Below, piece by piece: positions 11,291 to 19,930 of a stretch of 64,000 nucleotides of DNA (the first letter of the stretch is position 1; every line of letters starts with the position of its first letter). The stretch lies in contig CAVWJW010000006.1 in assembly GCA_963755335.1 (NCBI GenBank), forward strand, positions 51,175-115,174. The letters are read 5' to 3'. The position numbers and the translations under genes were made by a program. A model generated the notes under the pieces. It ran no database searches. It worked only from the letters and a program-made list of their open reading frames with translations, and was not told the origin of the DNA. Source of the stretch: UBA10649 sp963755335 (lineage in GTDB: Bacteria; Actinomycetota; Actinomycetes; S36-B12).

Positions 11291-12909
11291 CACATCCGGA
11301 AGACGCCGTAGCGCTCCGAGCCGGCGACCGGGGCCGAGTGCACCGCGGACAGCGCCATCGACAGGACGGTGCGCGTGTCGCGAGGGTCGATGATGCCGTC
11401 GTCCCACAGGCGCCCGGTCGCGAACAGCGCGGTGGACTCGTTCTCGACCTGCTCCTCGAAGGCGTCGCGGATCGGGGCGAACGCCTGCTCGTCGAACTCC
11501 TGTCCGGCCGCCTCGGTCTTCTGACGGGCGACGATGGTGAGCACACCGGCGAGCTGCTTGGGACCCATCACCGCGATGCGGTGGTTCGGCCAGGTGAAGA
11601 TGAAGCGCGGGTCGTACGCGCGGCCGGCCATGCCGTAGTTGCCTGCGCCGTACGAGGCGCCCATCATCAGCGTGATCATCGGGACCCCGCAGTTGCTGAC
11701 GGCATTGATCAGCTTGGCGCCGTCCTTGATGATGCCGCCCTGCTCGTACTTCGTGCCGACCATGAAGCCGGTGATGTTCTGCAGGAACAGGATCGGGACG
11801 GCCATGCGGTTGCACAGCTGGATGAACTGGGCGCCCTTGTGCGCCTCCTCGCTGAACAGGATCCCGTTGTTCGCAAGGATCCCGACCGGGAAGCCGTTGA
11901 GATGGCCCCAGCCCGTGACCAGGGTCGAGCCGTACAGCGGCTTGAACTCGTCGAACTCGCTGGCGTCGAGGATCCGCGCGAGTACCTCGCGAGCCTCGAA
12001 CGGCACCTTGATGTCGGCGGACGCGATGCCGAGCAGTTCCTCAGGGTCGTACACCGGTGCGCGGGGGGCCCGCGCAGCGCCGGGACCGAGCTTCGACCAG
12101 TTGAGGTGCCCGACGATGTCGCGTCCGATGCGCAGGGCATCCGGCTCATCGACCGCGAGGTAGTCCGCGAGCCCGGACTGGCGCGCATGCATCTCGGCAC
12201 CGCCGAGGGTCTCGTCGTCGGCGTCCTCGTCGATCGCCATCTTCACCAGCGGCGGCCCGCCGAGGTAGACGCGAGCGGAATCCTTCTGCAGCACCACGTA
12301 GTCGCTCATGCCCGGCACGTAGGCACCGCCGGCAGTCGACGAGCCGAACACCAAGGTGATCGTCGGGATGCCGGCGGCCGACAGTCGCGAGAGGTTCTTG
12401 AACGTCGCCCCGCCCGGGTTGAACACATCGACCTGCTTGGTGAGATCGGCGCCGCCGGACTCGGTGAGCGAGATGAGGGGAAGGCGGTTGTCGTGCGCGA
12501 TCTCCATCGCGCGCAGGGCCTTCGTCACGGTGATAGGTGACTGCGACCCGCCCTTGACCGTCGGGTCATTGGCGCTGACGATGCACTCGACGCCGCTGAC
12601 GCGGCCGATCCCGGTCACCAGCCCGGCACCGACGGCGTCGTCGGAGCCCCAGCCCGCCAGCGGCGAGAGCTCGAGGAACGCAGAGCCTGGATCCAGGAGC
12701 AGCGCGATGCGCTCGCGGGGCAGCAGCTTGCCGCGACCGCGATGTCGGGCGACCGTCTTGGCGTTCTTGTCGGCGTCGGGGGTCCCCCCACCGACCACGA
12801 CCTGGCGGTACAGCCCGTCGATCTCGCCGATCGCCGCGAGCAGGGCCACGCGGTTGGCCGCGAACTCGGCCGACCGCGGATCCACGTGCGAGCGCAGGAC
12901 AGGTGCCAC
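11290..12909 (-). CDS. Acyl-CoA carboxylase beta subunit (carboxyltransferase)
   Basis: A 539-residue carboxyltransferase of the MCC/GCC/PCC beta family that moves the carboxyl group from biotin to an acyl-CoA. Visible landmarks are HRGRGKLLPRERIALLLDPGS (about residues 56-76), SLTESGGADL, VFGSSTAGGAYVPGMSDYVV, and in the C-terminal crotonase-like half GASYGAGNYGMAGRAYDPRF and GPKQLAGVLT. The segment between the two N-terminal glycine-rich loops reads FKNLSRLSAAGI, shorter than the FYNQA-containing stretch usual in methylcrotonyl-CoA carboxylases. The start is a GTG at 12909 with no clear ribosome-binding site, so a leaderless transcript is possible. It is the first gene of the minus-strand operon, immediately downstream of a palindrome. 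Confidence 0.9.
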
Positions 12910-12914
12910 GAATA

Positions 12915-12928
12915 TGACGTTAACGTCA
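12915..12928. promoter_or_regulatory. Perfect 14-bp palindrome, probable operator
   Basis: The sequence TGACGTTAACGTCA is a perfect palindrome in the 78-bp gap between the carboxylase operon (first codon at 12909, minus) and the divergent SDR gene (ATG 12988, plus). It lies only 6 bp from the carboxyltransferase start codon. Its position suits control of both directions. The ACGT-centred form recalls LiuR-type sites of branched-chain catabolism, but the only regulator nearby is TetR-type, so the cognate protein is an inference. Confidence 0.55.
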
Positions 12929-12987
12929 AGTTGATACTCGCGTCAAGATCTGCGCCTATGCTGGCGCGACCGACCACGGAGGAGCCC

Positions 12988-13774
12988 ATGACCGATCCCG
13001 CCGACGTCCTGCGCCCGGACTGCCTTGCCGGCCGAGTGGCCCTGGTCACCGGCGGCGGCTCCGGGATCGGCCGCGCCACCGCCCTTCAGCTCGCTCGCCT
13101 CGGTGCCCGGGTCGTCGTCATGGGCCGTCGGGCAGAGCGACTCGACGAGACCTGCCGGCTCGGCCGAGCCGGGAAGGGTCGTCGCGGTCGCCGTCGACCT
13201 TCGCGAGTTCGACGCAGTCGACGCCGCGCTGGACCTGGTGCTCGAGGCGCACGGCCGGATCGACCTGCTCGTCAACAACGCCGGCGGGCAGTTCATGGCA
13301 CCGGCGGAGGCCGTGTCGGCCAACGGGTTCCGAGCAGTGACCCGCCTCAACCTCGACGCGCCGTGGTACCTGACGACGCGGGTGGCCGCCCGCTCGATGA
13401 TCCCGAACGGCTACGGCAAGGTCGCGAGCGTCACGATGACGCCGCAACGCGGGATCCCCGGGATGGCGCACTCGTCGGCGGCGCGCGCCGCGATGGAGAG
13501 CCTCACGAGGACCCTGGCCGTCGAATGGGGCGGCCACGGCATCCGGCTCGTGGCGATCGCGCCCGGCATCGTCCACACCGAGGCGTGGGAGGGCTACGGC
13601 CTGGATCCGGAGGCGGTGGCCGGCCGGATGCTGCTGAAGCGACTGCAGACGCCAGAGGAGGTCGCGGCGCTCATCGCCTTCTGCCTGTCCCCCGCTGGCG
13701 ACTACATCACCGGTGCAACGTTGATCGCCGACGGCGGATGGGACCTCGTGGGTCCCTTCAACGCCCTCGGGTAG
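12988..13774 (+). CDS. SDR family oxidoreductase (one frameshift)
   Basis: A short-chain dehydrogenase divergent from the carboxylase operon (AtuB/AtuG-like position). The start ATG at 12988 follows GGAGGAG. The Rossmann motif is VALVTGGGSGIGRATALQLA. The frame breaks near 13165 and continues as LDLVLEAHGRIDLLVNNAGG and SVTMTPQRGIPGMAHSSAARAA. The locus is 3n+1 in length, consistent with one inserted base (about 261 residues when corrected). Notably, the usual active-site YxxxK position reads HSSAARA, so the catalytic tyrosine and lysine are not evident; the SSAAR variant is seen in peroxisomal-reductase-like SDRs. Substrate unknown. Confidence 0.78.
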
Positions 13775-13865
13775 CGCACATTGCCGGCGGCGTCCAGTGC
13801 GTCGTGCGACTGGTCCCGAAGGTGCGCCGCAGCGACGTCAGGTCCGTAAGCCGCGCGACGCCGAC

Positions 13866-14714
13866 TCAGGTGTGAGCGTTGACGCCGACATGCTCGATCA
13901 GCACCCGGACGAAGCGATCGGGATCGTCCGTGTGCGGGTGGTGGTGTGCTCCGGGGACGATGACGACCCGGCTGCCGGGCAGCTGCTCGTGGGTGTCCCA
14001 GGCATGCTGCACGGGCAGGGTCGGATCCTCGGCACCCCAGATGACCAGCACGCGCTCGGGCTCGACTGACTGCAGCTTGTCCATCGCATAGACGGTCTGG
14101 CCCATCGGCCCGACGACGCTGCGCAGGGTGGCCAGGAAGGCCGCCGATCGGCCATCGTCGTTGAGGGCACGAAGCCTGCTCATGGCCCGGGGACTCAGTG
14201 CGTCGACGTCCTTGCCGACCGCCTTGAGGGTGCGGCCGACCCACGACGCCGTGTTGACGAAGCCGGCCTTGCTCGCCAGCTTGATCACGGTGCTCGACCC
14301 AGGCAGCGTGGCCGCGCGCAGGGTCGCGGCGACGTCGGGACCCAGACCACCGCTCGAAACGAGCGTGAGCGTGTCGACGCGGTCGGGGAACTGGTAGAGG
14401 AACTGCATGCTGACCCCGCCGCCGAGCGAGTGGCCGATCAGGTGGACGCGCTCCACTCCGAGGTGGTCGAGCAGATCGCGGATCATGCTGGCGTTGGCGC
14501 CCAGGCTGAAGTCGCCGTTGCCCAGACCCGATTCACCATGACCGATGAGATCGACGGCGATCACCCGCCGGCCGGATGCCGCCAGCCGCCGCGGAACGTC
14601 GCCCCACGTCTCGAGGCTGGAACCGACACCGTGCACGAGTACCAGCGGGATGCCCGATCCCGCGAGATCGACGAATGCGATCCGGTGACCGTGCAGGAGG
14701 ACTGACTGCCTCAT
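13866..14714 (-). CDS. Alpha/beta-fold hydrolase
   Basis: A 282-residue alpha/beta hydrolase. The oxyanion region is LVLVHGVGSSLETWGD, the nucleophile elbow is GHSLGGG (serine near residue 95), the acid is probably the aspartate in WGAEDPTLP, and the histidine is within PGAHHHPHTDDPDR near residue 257. Length and motif order fit hydrolases acting on small esters or C-C bonds. Upstream of its ATG (14714) lie three phased repeats, the clearest regulatory array in this part of the window. No operon partner is adjacent; the FUSC gene is 78 bp away on the same strand. The histidine run HHHPH in the catalytic loop is unusual. Confidence 0.85.
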   Translation of the reverse strand: MRQSVLLHGHRIAFVDLAGSGIPLVLVHGVGSSLETWGDVPRRLAASGRRVIAVDLIGHGESGLGNGDFSLGANASMIRDLLDHLGVERVHLIGHSLGGGVSMQFLYQFPDRVDTLTLVSSGGLGPDVAATLRAATLPGSSTVIKLASKAGFVNTASWVGRTLKAVGKDVDALSPRAMSRLRALNDDGRSAAFLATLRSVVGPMGQTVYAMDKLQSVEPERVLVIWGAEDPTLPVQHAWDTHEQLPGSRVVIVPGAHHHPHTDDPDRFVRVLIEHVGVNAHT

Positions 14715-14731
14715 GTGCGAACCTACCCTTC

Positions 14732-14771
14732 CGTAACCTACGGTTGCGTAACTTACTGTACCGTAACTTAC
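14732..14771. promoter_or_regulatory. Three direct repeats at exact 15-bp spacing, probable operator array
   Basis: The unit CGTAACYTA (Y = C or T) begins at 14732, 14747 and 14762, exactly 15 bp apart. The first copy also forms the inverted repeat CCGTA-acc-TACGG. The array covers the start-proximal promoter region of the alpha/beta hydrolase (ATG 14714) and lies just beyond the end of the FUSC gene (14793). Head-to-tail sites with a period near one and a half helical turns suggest an oligomeric or multi-site regulator. No candidate regulator is adjacent. Confidence 0.6.
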
Positions 14772-14792
14772 GCGCGTCGGCCACCGACACGG

Positions 14793-15899
14793 CTAGTGCG
14801 TCGGATCGCTCTTCCAGACCGGCGCAGGTCGGTGCCCAACGGGGATGATCAGGGCGATCGCGATGGCGATCGCGGCACCGACGACGGTGTCCATGCCGCG
14901 ATACAGCAGCGCGATCCCGAGCGGGGCCTGGACCTGGGCGTAGGCGAGCACGGCCACCGCACTGATCCCGAGGACCGACAGGGTGTAGCTGCGTCGCAGG
15001 TAGGCGATCGTGATGACGATGCCCGGTGCCAGGGCGAGGAGGCGCAGCGGGCCCGGCGGCACCAGCGCGTCGACCACGGTCAGCATGACCATCGCCAGCG
15101 CCGTGCCGGCAAGGCGTTGCAGTACGCGATCGATGGTCATCGGCAGCCCGGGCGGAATCAAGGCGATCAAGGTCATGACTACCCACACGGCGTTGTGGTC
15201 ACCGGTCAACGACATCACGAACGCACCGAACCCCAGTCCGATCGCCGACCTCGTGGTGGTGCGGTGCAGCCGTGACAGCTGTGGCTGGGCAACCAGTTCG
15301 AAGCGGTGCTCAGAGCGTGGCTCGTCCGTCGCCTTCACCCGCCCGGCACGTCGATGCCGGGGCATGAGCGCGACCACTCCCCGCAGGAGCACCGTCGTCA
15401 CCGTCATCGTCGCGAAGCCGAGTGCGAGGTACCCGATCGGCACGCCGACGCCGGCCCCGAAGACCAGCGGTAGGAAGAACAGGTACAGCAGGACGCTGCC
15501 GAGCGTGGCGAGCGGCTCGCCGTACCAGGCCAGGGCTCCAGCGCCGAGGGCTACGGCTCCCAGTGAGAGCCCGGCGGCGAAAGGCACGTCGCGCACCGCC
15601 ACGGCCAGCAGTGTGAACGGGAACGAGACTGCGGAAAGCGCCAAAGCACGGAGAAGACCACTGCGCGCGGAACCGCCGAGCGAGCCCAGGAAGCCGAAGA
15701 TCCCGCCGAACACCGCGGGAAGGACCGCATGCGTAAGCCCGACCTCGGCGTGGCCCGCGCCCAGTAGCACCGCTCGCACCACGACGAAGACGACGACCAC
15801 ATCGACGAGAACGGCGACGCCGGTTCGCACAAGGAGCGGAGCCGGCTCCGGCGACAACGCCGTGCGCAGTGAATGCCTGACGGTGGTCCGACTAGTCAT
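14793..15899 (-). CDS. FUSC-type membrane protein (aromatic acid exporter-like)
   Basis: A 368-residue integral membrane protein from the ATG at 15899 (MTSRTTVRHSLRTAL). It has the two-block layout of the fusaric-acid-resistance/YccS superfamily: about six hydrophobic helices in residues 25-185, a basic cytoplasmic segment (RHRRAGRVKATDEPRSEHRF, about 205-225), and a second membrane block in residues 240-355. The second block contains GDHNAVWVVMTLIALIPPGL, the characteristic start of the FUSC_2 domain. Members are proposed efflux or envelope proteins. The start overlaps the stop of the lipoprotein gene by eight bases, so the two are likely one transcript. Substrate is unknown. Confidence 0.78.
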   Translation of the reverse strand: MTSRTTVRHSLRTALSPEPAPLLVRTGVAVLVDVVVVFVVVRAVLLGAGHAEVGLTHAVLPAVFGGIFGFLGSLGGSARSGLLRALALSAVSFPFTLLAVAVRDVPFAAGLSLGAVALGAGALAWYGEPLATLGSVLLYLFFLPLVFGAGVGVPIGYLALGFATMTVTTVLLRGVVALMPRHRRAGRVKATDEPRSEHRFELVAQPQLSRLHRTTTRSAIGLGFGAFVMSLTGDHNAVWVVMTLIALIPPGLPMTIDRVLQRLAGTALAMVMLTVVDALVPPGPLRLLALAPGIVITIAYLRRSYTLSVLGISAVAVLAYAQVQAPLGIALLYRGMDTVVGAAIAIAIALIIPVGHRPAPVWKSDPTH

Positions 15900-16170
15900 C
15901 GGGCTGATCGCTCTCTCCGATCGGCGGCGTTGGCGGCTCCGTCGCGGCGGGGCAGTCTCCGTGCCAGTACGAGCTCGTCGGCGCGGGTACGGGTTCACCC
16001 TGGTGATCGACGAGCCATCGACTCGCGAACGTCAGCCGGTCGCCGCTTGCCTGCTTGCCAGCCGCCGAACGCAGGTCCCAGCCACACGCGGGCGTCTCGT
16101 CAGCGACGCCCGAGCCACACGCCGTGATGACGATCAGGAAGGCCACCGACGGCAGGACGCGCGCGCGCAC
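15892..16170 (-). CDS. Small lipoprotein of unknown function
   Basis: A 92-residue protein with a lipoprotein signal: basic start MRARVLP, hydrophobic core, and lipobox ITAC giving lipidated C18. The remainder is short and polar (CGWDLRSAAGKQASGDRLTF, then a proline/acid-rich tail). A second cysteine pair (about residues 29 and 73) could form a disulfide. It precedes and overlaps the FUSC membrane-protein gene, suggesting an envelope function in common. I do not recognise a domain. Confidence 0.65.
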   Translation of the reverse strand: MRARVLPSVAFLIVITACGSGVADETPACGWDLRSAAGKQASGDRLTFASRWLVDHQGEPVPAPTSSYWHGDCPAATEPPTPPIGESDQPDD

Positions 16171-16204
16171 GTCATCACGCTACTGCGCAGGGGGCGCGTG
16201 TAGC

Positions 16205-16239
16205 GTCGCGCGCAAGCCGATGTGGCATCGGCGCGCGAC
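16205..16239. repeat. Long imperfect inverted repeat between divergent genes
   Basis: Left arm GTCGCGCG plus CCGATG (with a 4-nt CAAG bulge between them) pairs exactly with right arm CATCGG plus CGCGCGAC around a 3-nt loop. It lies in the 86-bp gap between the lipoprotein gene (minus) and the GNAT gene (plus), ending about 9 bp before the GNAT ribosome-binding site. It could be an operator or a 5'-leader hairpin; there is no U-tract, so a terminator is unlikely. Confidence 0.5.
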
Positions 16240-16256
16240 AACCGGCAGGAGGATTC

Positions 16257-16823
16257 GTGACCAGTCGCCCGTTGCTGATCGTGACCGAACGCCTCGTCCT
16301 GCGGCCGCCTCGCGCCGCCGATGCCGCAGCCGTCCTCAACCTGCTGAACGATCCCGAGACCATCCGATGGAACCCCGCCGCGGAGGTGGTGGACCTGGCA
16401 TCCGCCGAGGCCTGGTGCGTTCGCGCGGGCCTCTGGGCAGCGGGCTCGTGGGAGACCGGCGACCATGCGACGTGGCATGCCGTCACCCTGCAGGACGACG
16501 AGTTCGCCGCCAACGTCTCGGTGTTCGAGGTCGACGAGGACCATCGCACGGCGAAGGTCGGCTACCGCGTCACCGCGGGATGCCGGGGACGTGGACTGGG
16601 CACCGAGGCATTGCGTGCCGTGACCGACTGGGCGTTCGCCAACCTCAACCTGGCTCGCATCCAGCTCGAGCATGCCCTCGGCAACACGGCATCATGCGCC
16701 GTTGCCGATCGGGCCGGCTACCGGCTCGAGGGCGTCCTTCGATCGGCGTACCTCGACGGCGCAGGCCTCCGGCACGACGAGCATGTGCACGGCCGCCTCG
16801 CGACGGACCTGCCTCCAAAGTGA
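16257..16823 (+). CDS. GNAT family N-acetyltransferase
   Basis: A 188-residue acetyl-CoA-dependent acyltransferase of the RimJ/RimL-like group. It opens with LIVTERLVLRPPRAADAAAV, typical of ribosomal-protein acetyltransferase relatives. Motif A reads CRGRGLGTEALRAVTDWAF (about residues 108-126), containing the R-x2-G-x-G/A acetyl-CoA loop. LARIQLEHALGNTASCAVADRAGYRLEG is the expected C-terminal beta5-alpha4 region. The start is a GTG at 16257 behind CAGGAGG. Acceptor substrate is unknown. It stands alone, convergent with the ABC permease. Confidence 0.88.
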   Translation: MTSRPLLIVTERLVLRPPRAADAAAVLNLLNDPETIRWNPAAEVVDLASAEAWCVRAGLWAAGSWETGDHATWHAVTLQDDEFAANVSVFEVDEDHRTAKVGYRVTAGCRGRGLGTEALRAVTDWAFANLNLARIQLEHALGNTASCAVADRAGYRLEGVLRSAYLDGAGLRHDEHVHGRLATDLPPK

Positions 16824-16843
16824 CTCGACGCTGACCGAACCGG

Positions 16844-17653
16844 TCAGGCCTTCCTCTTGTACGCGCGCAGCGCAAGGGGCATGAAGACCACGACGAAGCC
16901 GACCATCCACAGCAGCGTCCACCCGAGCGGCCCGGCAATCGGACCGCCGAGGAAGAAGGCTCGGACCGTTGCGACGAGCTGGGTCAAAGGGTTGATCTCG
17001 ACCACTTTCTGAAGCCAGCCAGGCAACGTGTCCGTCGGGACGAAGACGTTGCTGGCGAACGTCAGCGGCAGGATGATCAGGACGGTGATGCCCTGTACGG
17101 CGCCCGAGGTTCGCGCCTTCATCCCGATCAGGACGGAGAGCCAGGACAGGCACAACGCGAACGCGATAGCGACCAGGCAGCCGGCGAGCAAGTAGGCCGG
17201 ATTCGTCTCGATCCGGAAGCCAATGACGTACCCGAAACCCACCGTGACGATGCAGATCGTGGCGTACCGGATGACGTCAGCGAAGACGGCGCCCAACAGC
17301 GGAGCAGACCGCCCGATCGGCAGGCTTCGGAACCGATCGAAGACGCCCTTCTCCATGTCGCTGTTGAGGTTCACCCCGATCGTGATCGTCGTCACCAGCG
17401 TCATCGCCAGGACTCCTGGCAGCAGGCTCTGCAGATAGTCCTGCGGGCTGCCGGCGATGGCGCCGCCGAAGACGAAGGTGAACAGCAGTAGGAAGATGAC
17501 CGGCGTCACGGTGACGTCAATGAACGCCTCGGGGGTGCGGGTCAGCTTGATGATGCTGCGCTTGGCAAGCGCGGCACTGTGCCGCACCAGGGGGAACGGC
17601 CGCGGCGTGATGTGGCCAGGCGCTGCGGAGAGGCTCCGCGTCGCGGCCGTCAT
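16844..17653 (-). CDS. ABC-2 type transporter permease, DrrB-like
   Basis: A 269-residue permease of the daunorubicin-resistance DrrB type. A cytoplasmic N-terminus is followed by about six hydrophobic helices. Characteristic stretches are EAFIDVTVTPVIFLLLFTFVFGG (TM1), DMEKGVFDRFRSLPIGRSAP (the coupling-helix region) and FASNVFVPTDTLPGWLQ in the periplasmic reentrant region. The ATG at 17653 overlaps the stop of the ATPase gene by four bases (ATGA), so the pair forms one exporter. It probably exports a hydrophobic compound or lipid; substrate is not identifiable. Confidence 0.9.
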   Translation of the reverse strand: MTAATRSLSAAPGHITPRPFPLVRHSAALAKRSIIKLTRTPEAFIDVTVTPVIFLLLFTFVFGGAIAGSPQDYLQSLLPGVLAMTLVTTITIGVNLNSDMEKGVFDRFRSLPIGRSAPLLGAVFADVIRYATICIVTVGFGYVIGFRIETNPAYLLAGCLVAIAFALCLSWLSVLIGMKARTSGAVQGITVLIILPLTFASNVFVPTDTLPGWLQKVVEINPLTQLVATVRAFFLGGPIAGPLGWTLLWMVGFVVVFMPLALRAYKRKA

Positions 17654-18621
17654 GAGCGCGCCCCCTCGCTGGGCCGCTCCTCGACGGGCGACGCGCCACC
17701 GGTGAGAGTGAAGAAGACCTCGTCGAGACTAGGCAGCCGCAGCGAGAGCTCAGTGACGCCGATGTCGGCGTCGATGAGGCGGCAGACGGTGTGGGCCATG
17801 GCGCGGTCGTCCTCTACGGGGACCGACACCACGCCCTTGCGCGGCTCGTCGATCGCCGCGCTGGATACCTCGCCCAGGATCACGCGAACCTCAGGCAGGC
17901 GCGCGGGATCCGTGGGCTGCACCTCCAGGGTCTGACCGCCCACGATCCGCTTCAGGCCGTCCGGAGTGTCATGCGCGATCACCTTGCCGTGGTCGATGAC
18001 GGTGATCTCGTCCGCGAGAGCCTCGGCCTCCTCGAGGTACTGCGTCGTGAGCAGGACCGTTGAGCCTTCCGCGACCAGGCCACGGACGACTCCCCACATG
18101 TCCTCACGCTTTGACGGATCCAGACCCGTGGTCGGCTCGTCGAGGTACACCATGTCTGGGCGGCCTACCAGACTCGCGGCGAGATCGAGGCGTCGCCGCA
18201 TTCCACCAGAGTAGGTCTTGGCCGGGCGGTCGGCTGCCTCTGTGAGGTCGAACCAGCCGAGCAGCTCCTTGGCCCGCGCCTTCGCGTCGTTCTTGCGCAG
18301 GTCGATGAGGGAGCCGATGAGCATGAGGTTCTGCGTCCCCGAGAGCTCCTCGTCGACCGATGCATACTGCCCCGTCAGTCCGATGAGACGCCGCACCTCA
18401 TGCGCATCCTTGACAACGTCGTATCCGCCGACACGCGCCCACCCGCGGTCGGGCTGCAGCAGTGTGGCGAGGATGCGGACGGCAGTGGTCTTCCCCGCGC
18501 CGTTCGGCCCGAGGACTCCGAGGACTGAACCCTGTCGGGCCTGCAGGTCGACGCCGTCGAGCGCCATGGTCGTGCCGAAGTTCTTGACCAATCCCTCGGC
18601 CTCGAGAGCAAGTTCGGACAT
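17650..18621 (-). CDS. ABC transporter ATP-binding protein, DrrA-like
   Basis: A 323-residue ATPase from the ATG at 18621 (MSELALEAEGLVKNFG), preceded by GAAGGAGGACGC. It carries Walker A GPNGAGKTT, the signature YSGGMRRRLDLA, Walker B MVYLDEPTTGLDP and the switch histidine after LLTTQYLEEA. The C-terminal extension of about 90 residues (GQTLEVQPTDPARLPEVR onward) is the DrrA-type regulatory domain. It pairs with the downstream permease. The regulator is not apparent; the divergent SDR gene starts 114 bp away. Confidence 0.93.
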   Translation of the reverse strand: MSELALEAEGLVKNFGTTMALDGVDLQARQGSVLGVLGPNGAGKTTAVRILATLLQPDRGWARVGGYDVVKDAHEVRRLIGLTGQYASVDEELSGTQNLMLIGSLIDLRKNDAKARAKELLGWFDLTEAADRPAKTYSGGMRRRLDLAASLVGRPDMVYLDEPTTGLDPSKREDMWGVVRGLVAEGSTVLLTTQYLEEAEALADEITVIDHGKVIAHDTPDGLKRIVGGQTLEVQPTDPARLPEVRVILGEVSSAAIDEPRKGVVSVPVEDDRAMAHTVCRLIDADIGVTELSLRLPSLDEVFFTLTGGASPVEERPSEGARS

Positions 18622-18734
18622 GCGTCCTCCTTCGTGCCGATCGCCTGATGGTAGGCACCGCCCTCCCGTGAGTGGCGAAGCGGAGTGCGCCAAAGCAAGG
18701 ATGCGATCGGGACTTTCCCACACGGAGGCTGAAT

Positions 18735-19565
18735 GTGATCCTCGACGGCAAGATTGCCATCGTGACCGGCGCGAGCCGTGGAATAGGCAAGGGCATCGCT
18801 ACGGAACTCGGAGCGGCGGGGGCGACCGTTTTCGTCACGGGGCGGTCGACCAGCCGGACCAGCCACCGCCTTGGAGGCTCGATACATGAGACGGCGGCCC
18901 TCGTGACCGACGCCGGCGGCGTGGGCGTTGCTCGCTGTGTCGACCACGCGAAAGACGACCAGGTCCGGGACCTCGTGGCCGAAGTCATCGATGGGTTCGG
19001 GCGCATCGACCTCCTCGTCAACAGTGCGTTCTGCACTCCTGAGCCGCGCACGCCCGACGAGTCGATCTTCGGACCGTTCTGGCTCACTCCCATCTGGGCG
19101 TGGGACACGATGCAGGAGGTCGGTCTCCGATCGCACTTCGTCGCATCGTGGTACGCGGCGCCCCACATGGTCGCCGCTCGATCTGGCCTCATCCTGAACA
19201 TCTCCAGCCTCGGCGCCCGCGAGTACTACGGCAGCGTCGCCTACAGCGTCGGCAAGACCGGAGTGGATCGGCTCGCCCAGACCATGGCCGTCGATCTACT
19301 CGACCACAACGTCACCGCGCTCTCGCTCTATCCGGGAACCGTGCGGACAGAGCGGATGCTCGAAGCGGTCGAGCTGAGTGGCGGCGCGTACAACCTCGAG
19401 GACGCTGAGAGCCCCGAACTTACTGGTCGCGCCGTTGTTGCTCTGGCCAGCGACCCTCACCTCATCGAGAAGTCCGGACAGGCTCTTGCGGTGGCCAACT
19501 TGTCACACGAGTACGGGTTTGCCGAAGCCGACGGGAGTCGACCGCCGCGCATCGATCTGCGGTGA
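18735..19565 (+). CDS. SDR family oxidoreductase (DHRS1-like)
   Basis: A 276-residue short-chain dehydrogenase. The start chosen is GTG at 18735 behind GGAGG (VILDGKIAIVTGASRGIGKG); the frame is open to 18672. The cofactor motif is TGASRGIGKG, the structural motif is LLVNSAF in place of NNAG, and the active site is SSLGAREYYGSVAYSVGKTG with Y-x3-K intact. The long insertion PRTPDESIFGPFWLTPIW after beta4 and the overall length resemble the DHRS1-like subgroup. Substrate is unknown. It is divergent from the DrrAB exporter and could be linked to it, but nothing proves that. Confidence 0.85.
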   Translation: MILDGKIAIVTGASRGIGKGIATELGAAGATVFVTGRSTSRTSHRLGGSIHETAALVTDAGGVGVARCVDHAKDDQVRDLVAEVIDGFGRIDLLVNSAFCTPEPRTPDESIFGPFWLTPIWAWDTMQEVGLRSHFVASWYAAPHMVAARSGLILNISSLGAREYYGSVAYSVGKTGVDRLAQTMAVDLLDHNVTALSLYPGTVRTERMLEAVELSGGAYNLEDAESPELTGRAVVALASDPHLIEKSGQALAVANLSHEYGFAEADGSRPPRIDLR

Positions 19566-19621
19566 CACGGTGGTCATGACCATGACACTCCCGTGAGGGG
19601 ATCTTGGTCGGTCGATTCCCG

Positions 19622-19843
19622 TCAGATGGTGTCTCCGGTCCCCTGATGACGCGTGTGGTGGCGCCATTCAGGGATGCCAAAGACGAGGACACCTGCCGCC
19701 AGGAAGAGCGATCGCGGCAGCGGCGGCCCGTCCGGCCACCTCAAGTCGATCAGGACGGGGAGACCGACGACGAAAAGCACCAGCACGACTGCCGCACGCA
19801 GGGCCACCGGCAAAGTCCAGTACGCGTGCGAAAGTCGCTTCAT
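19622..19843 (-). CDS. Small membrane protein, hypothetical
   Basis: A 73-residue protein from the ATG at 19843 (MKRLSHAYWTLPVALRAA) with a strong GAGGAGGAAGG ribosome-binding site just upstream. Two hydrophobic helices (about residues 13-33 and 44-60) are separated by the polar loop DLRWPDGPPLPR; the tail is histidine-rich (EWRHHTRHQ). No family is recognised. The 55-bp gap to the upstream SDR gene (convergent) contains the 12-bp palindrome TGGTCATGACCA at 19571-19582 but no clear terminator. Confidence 0.6.
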   Translation of the reverse strand: MKRLSHAYWTLPVALRAAVVLVLFVVGLPVLIDLRWPDGPPLPRSLFLAAGVLVFGIPEWRHHTRHQGTGDTI

Positions 19844-19930
19844 GGGCCCTTCCTCCTCGGGACAGGCAGAGCACGCCATCGTGCCCTCGCCCAAGGCTAG
19901 GCCTCGGCCCACTGCGTCCTGAAACGGCGA

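Noticed and set aside
13775..13865. Possible terminator or small gene in the convergent gap
   Set aside because: No stable hairpin with a U-tract and no open frame with a ribosome-binding site was seen.
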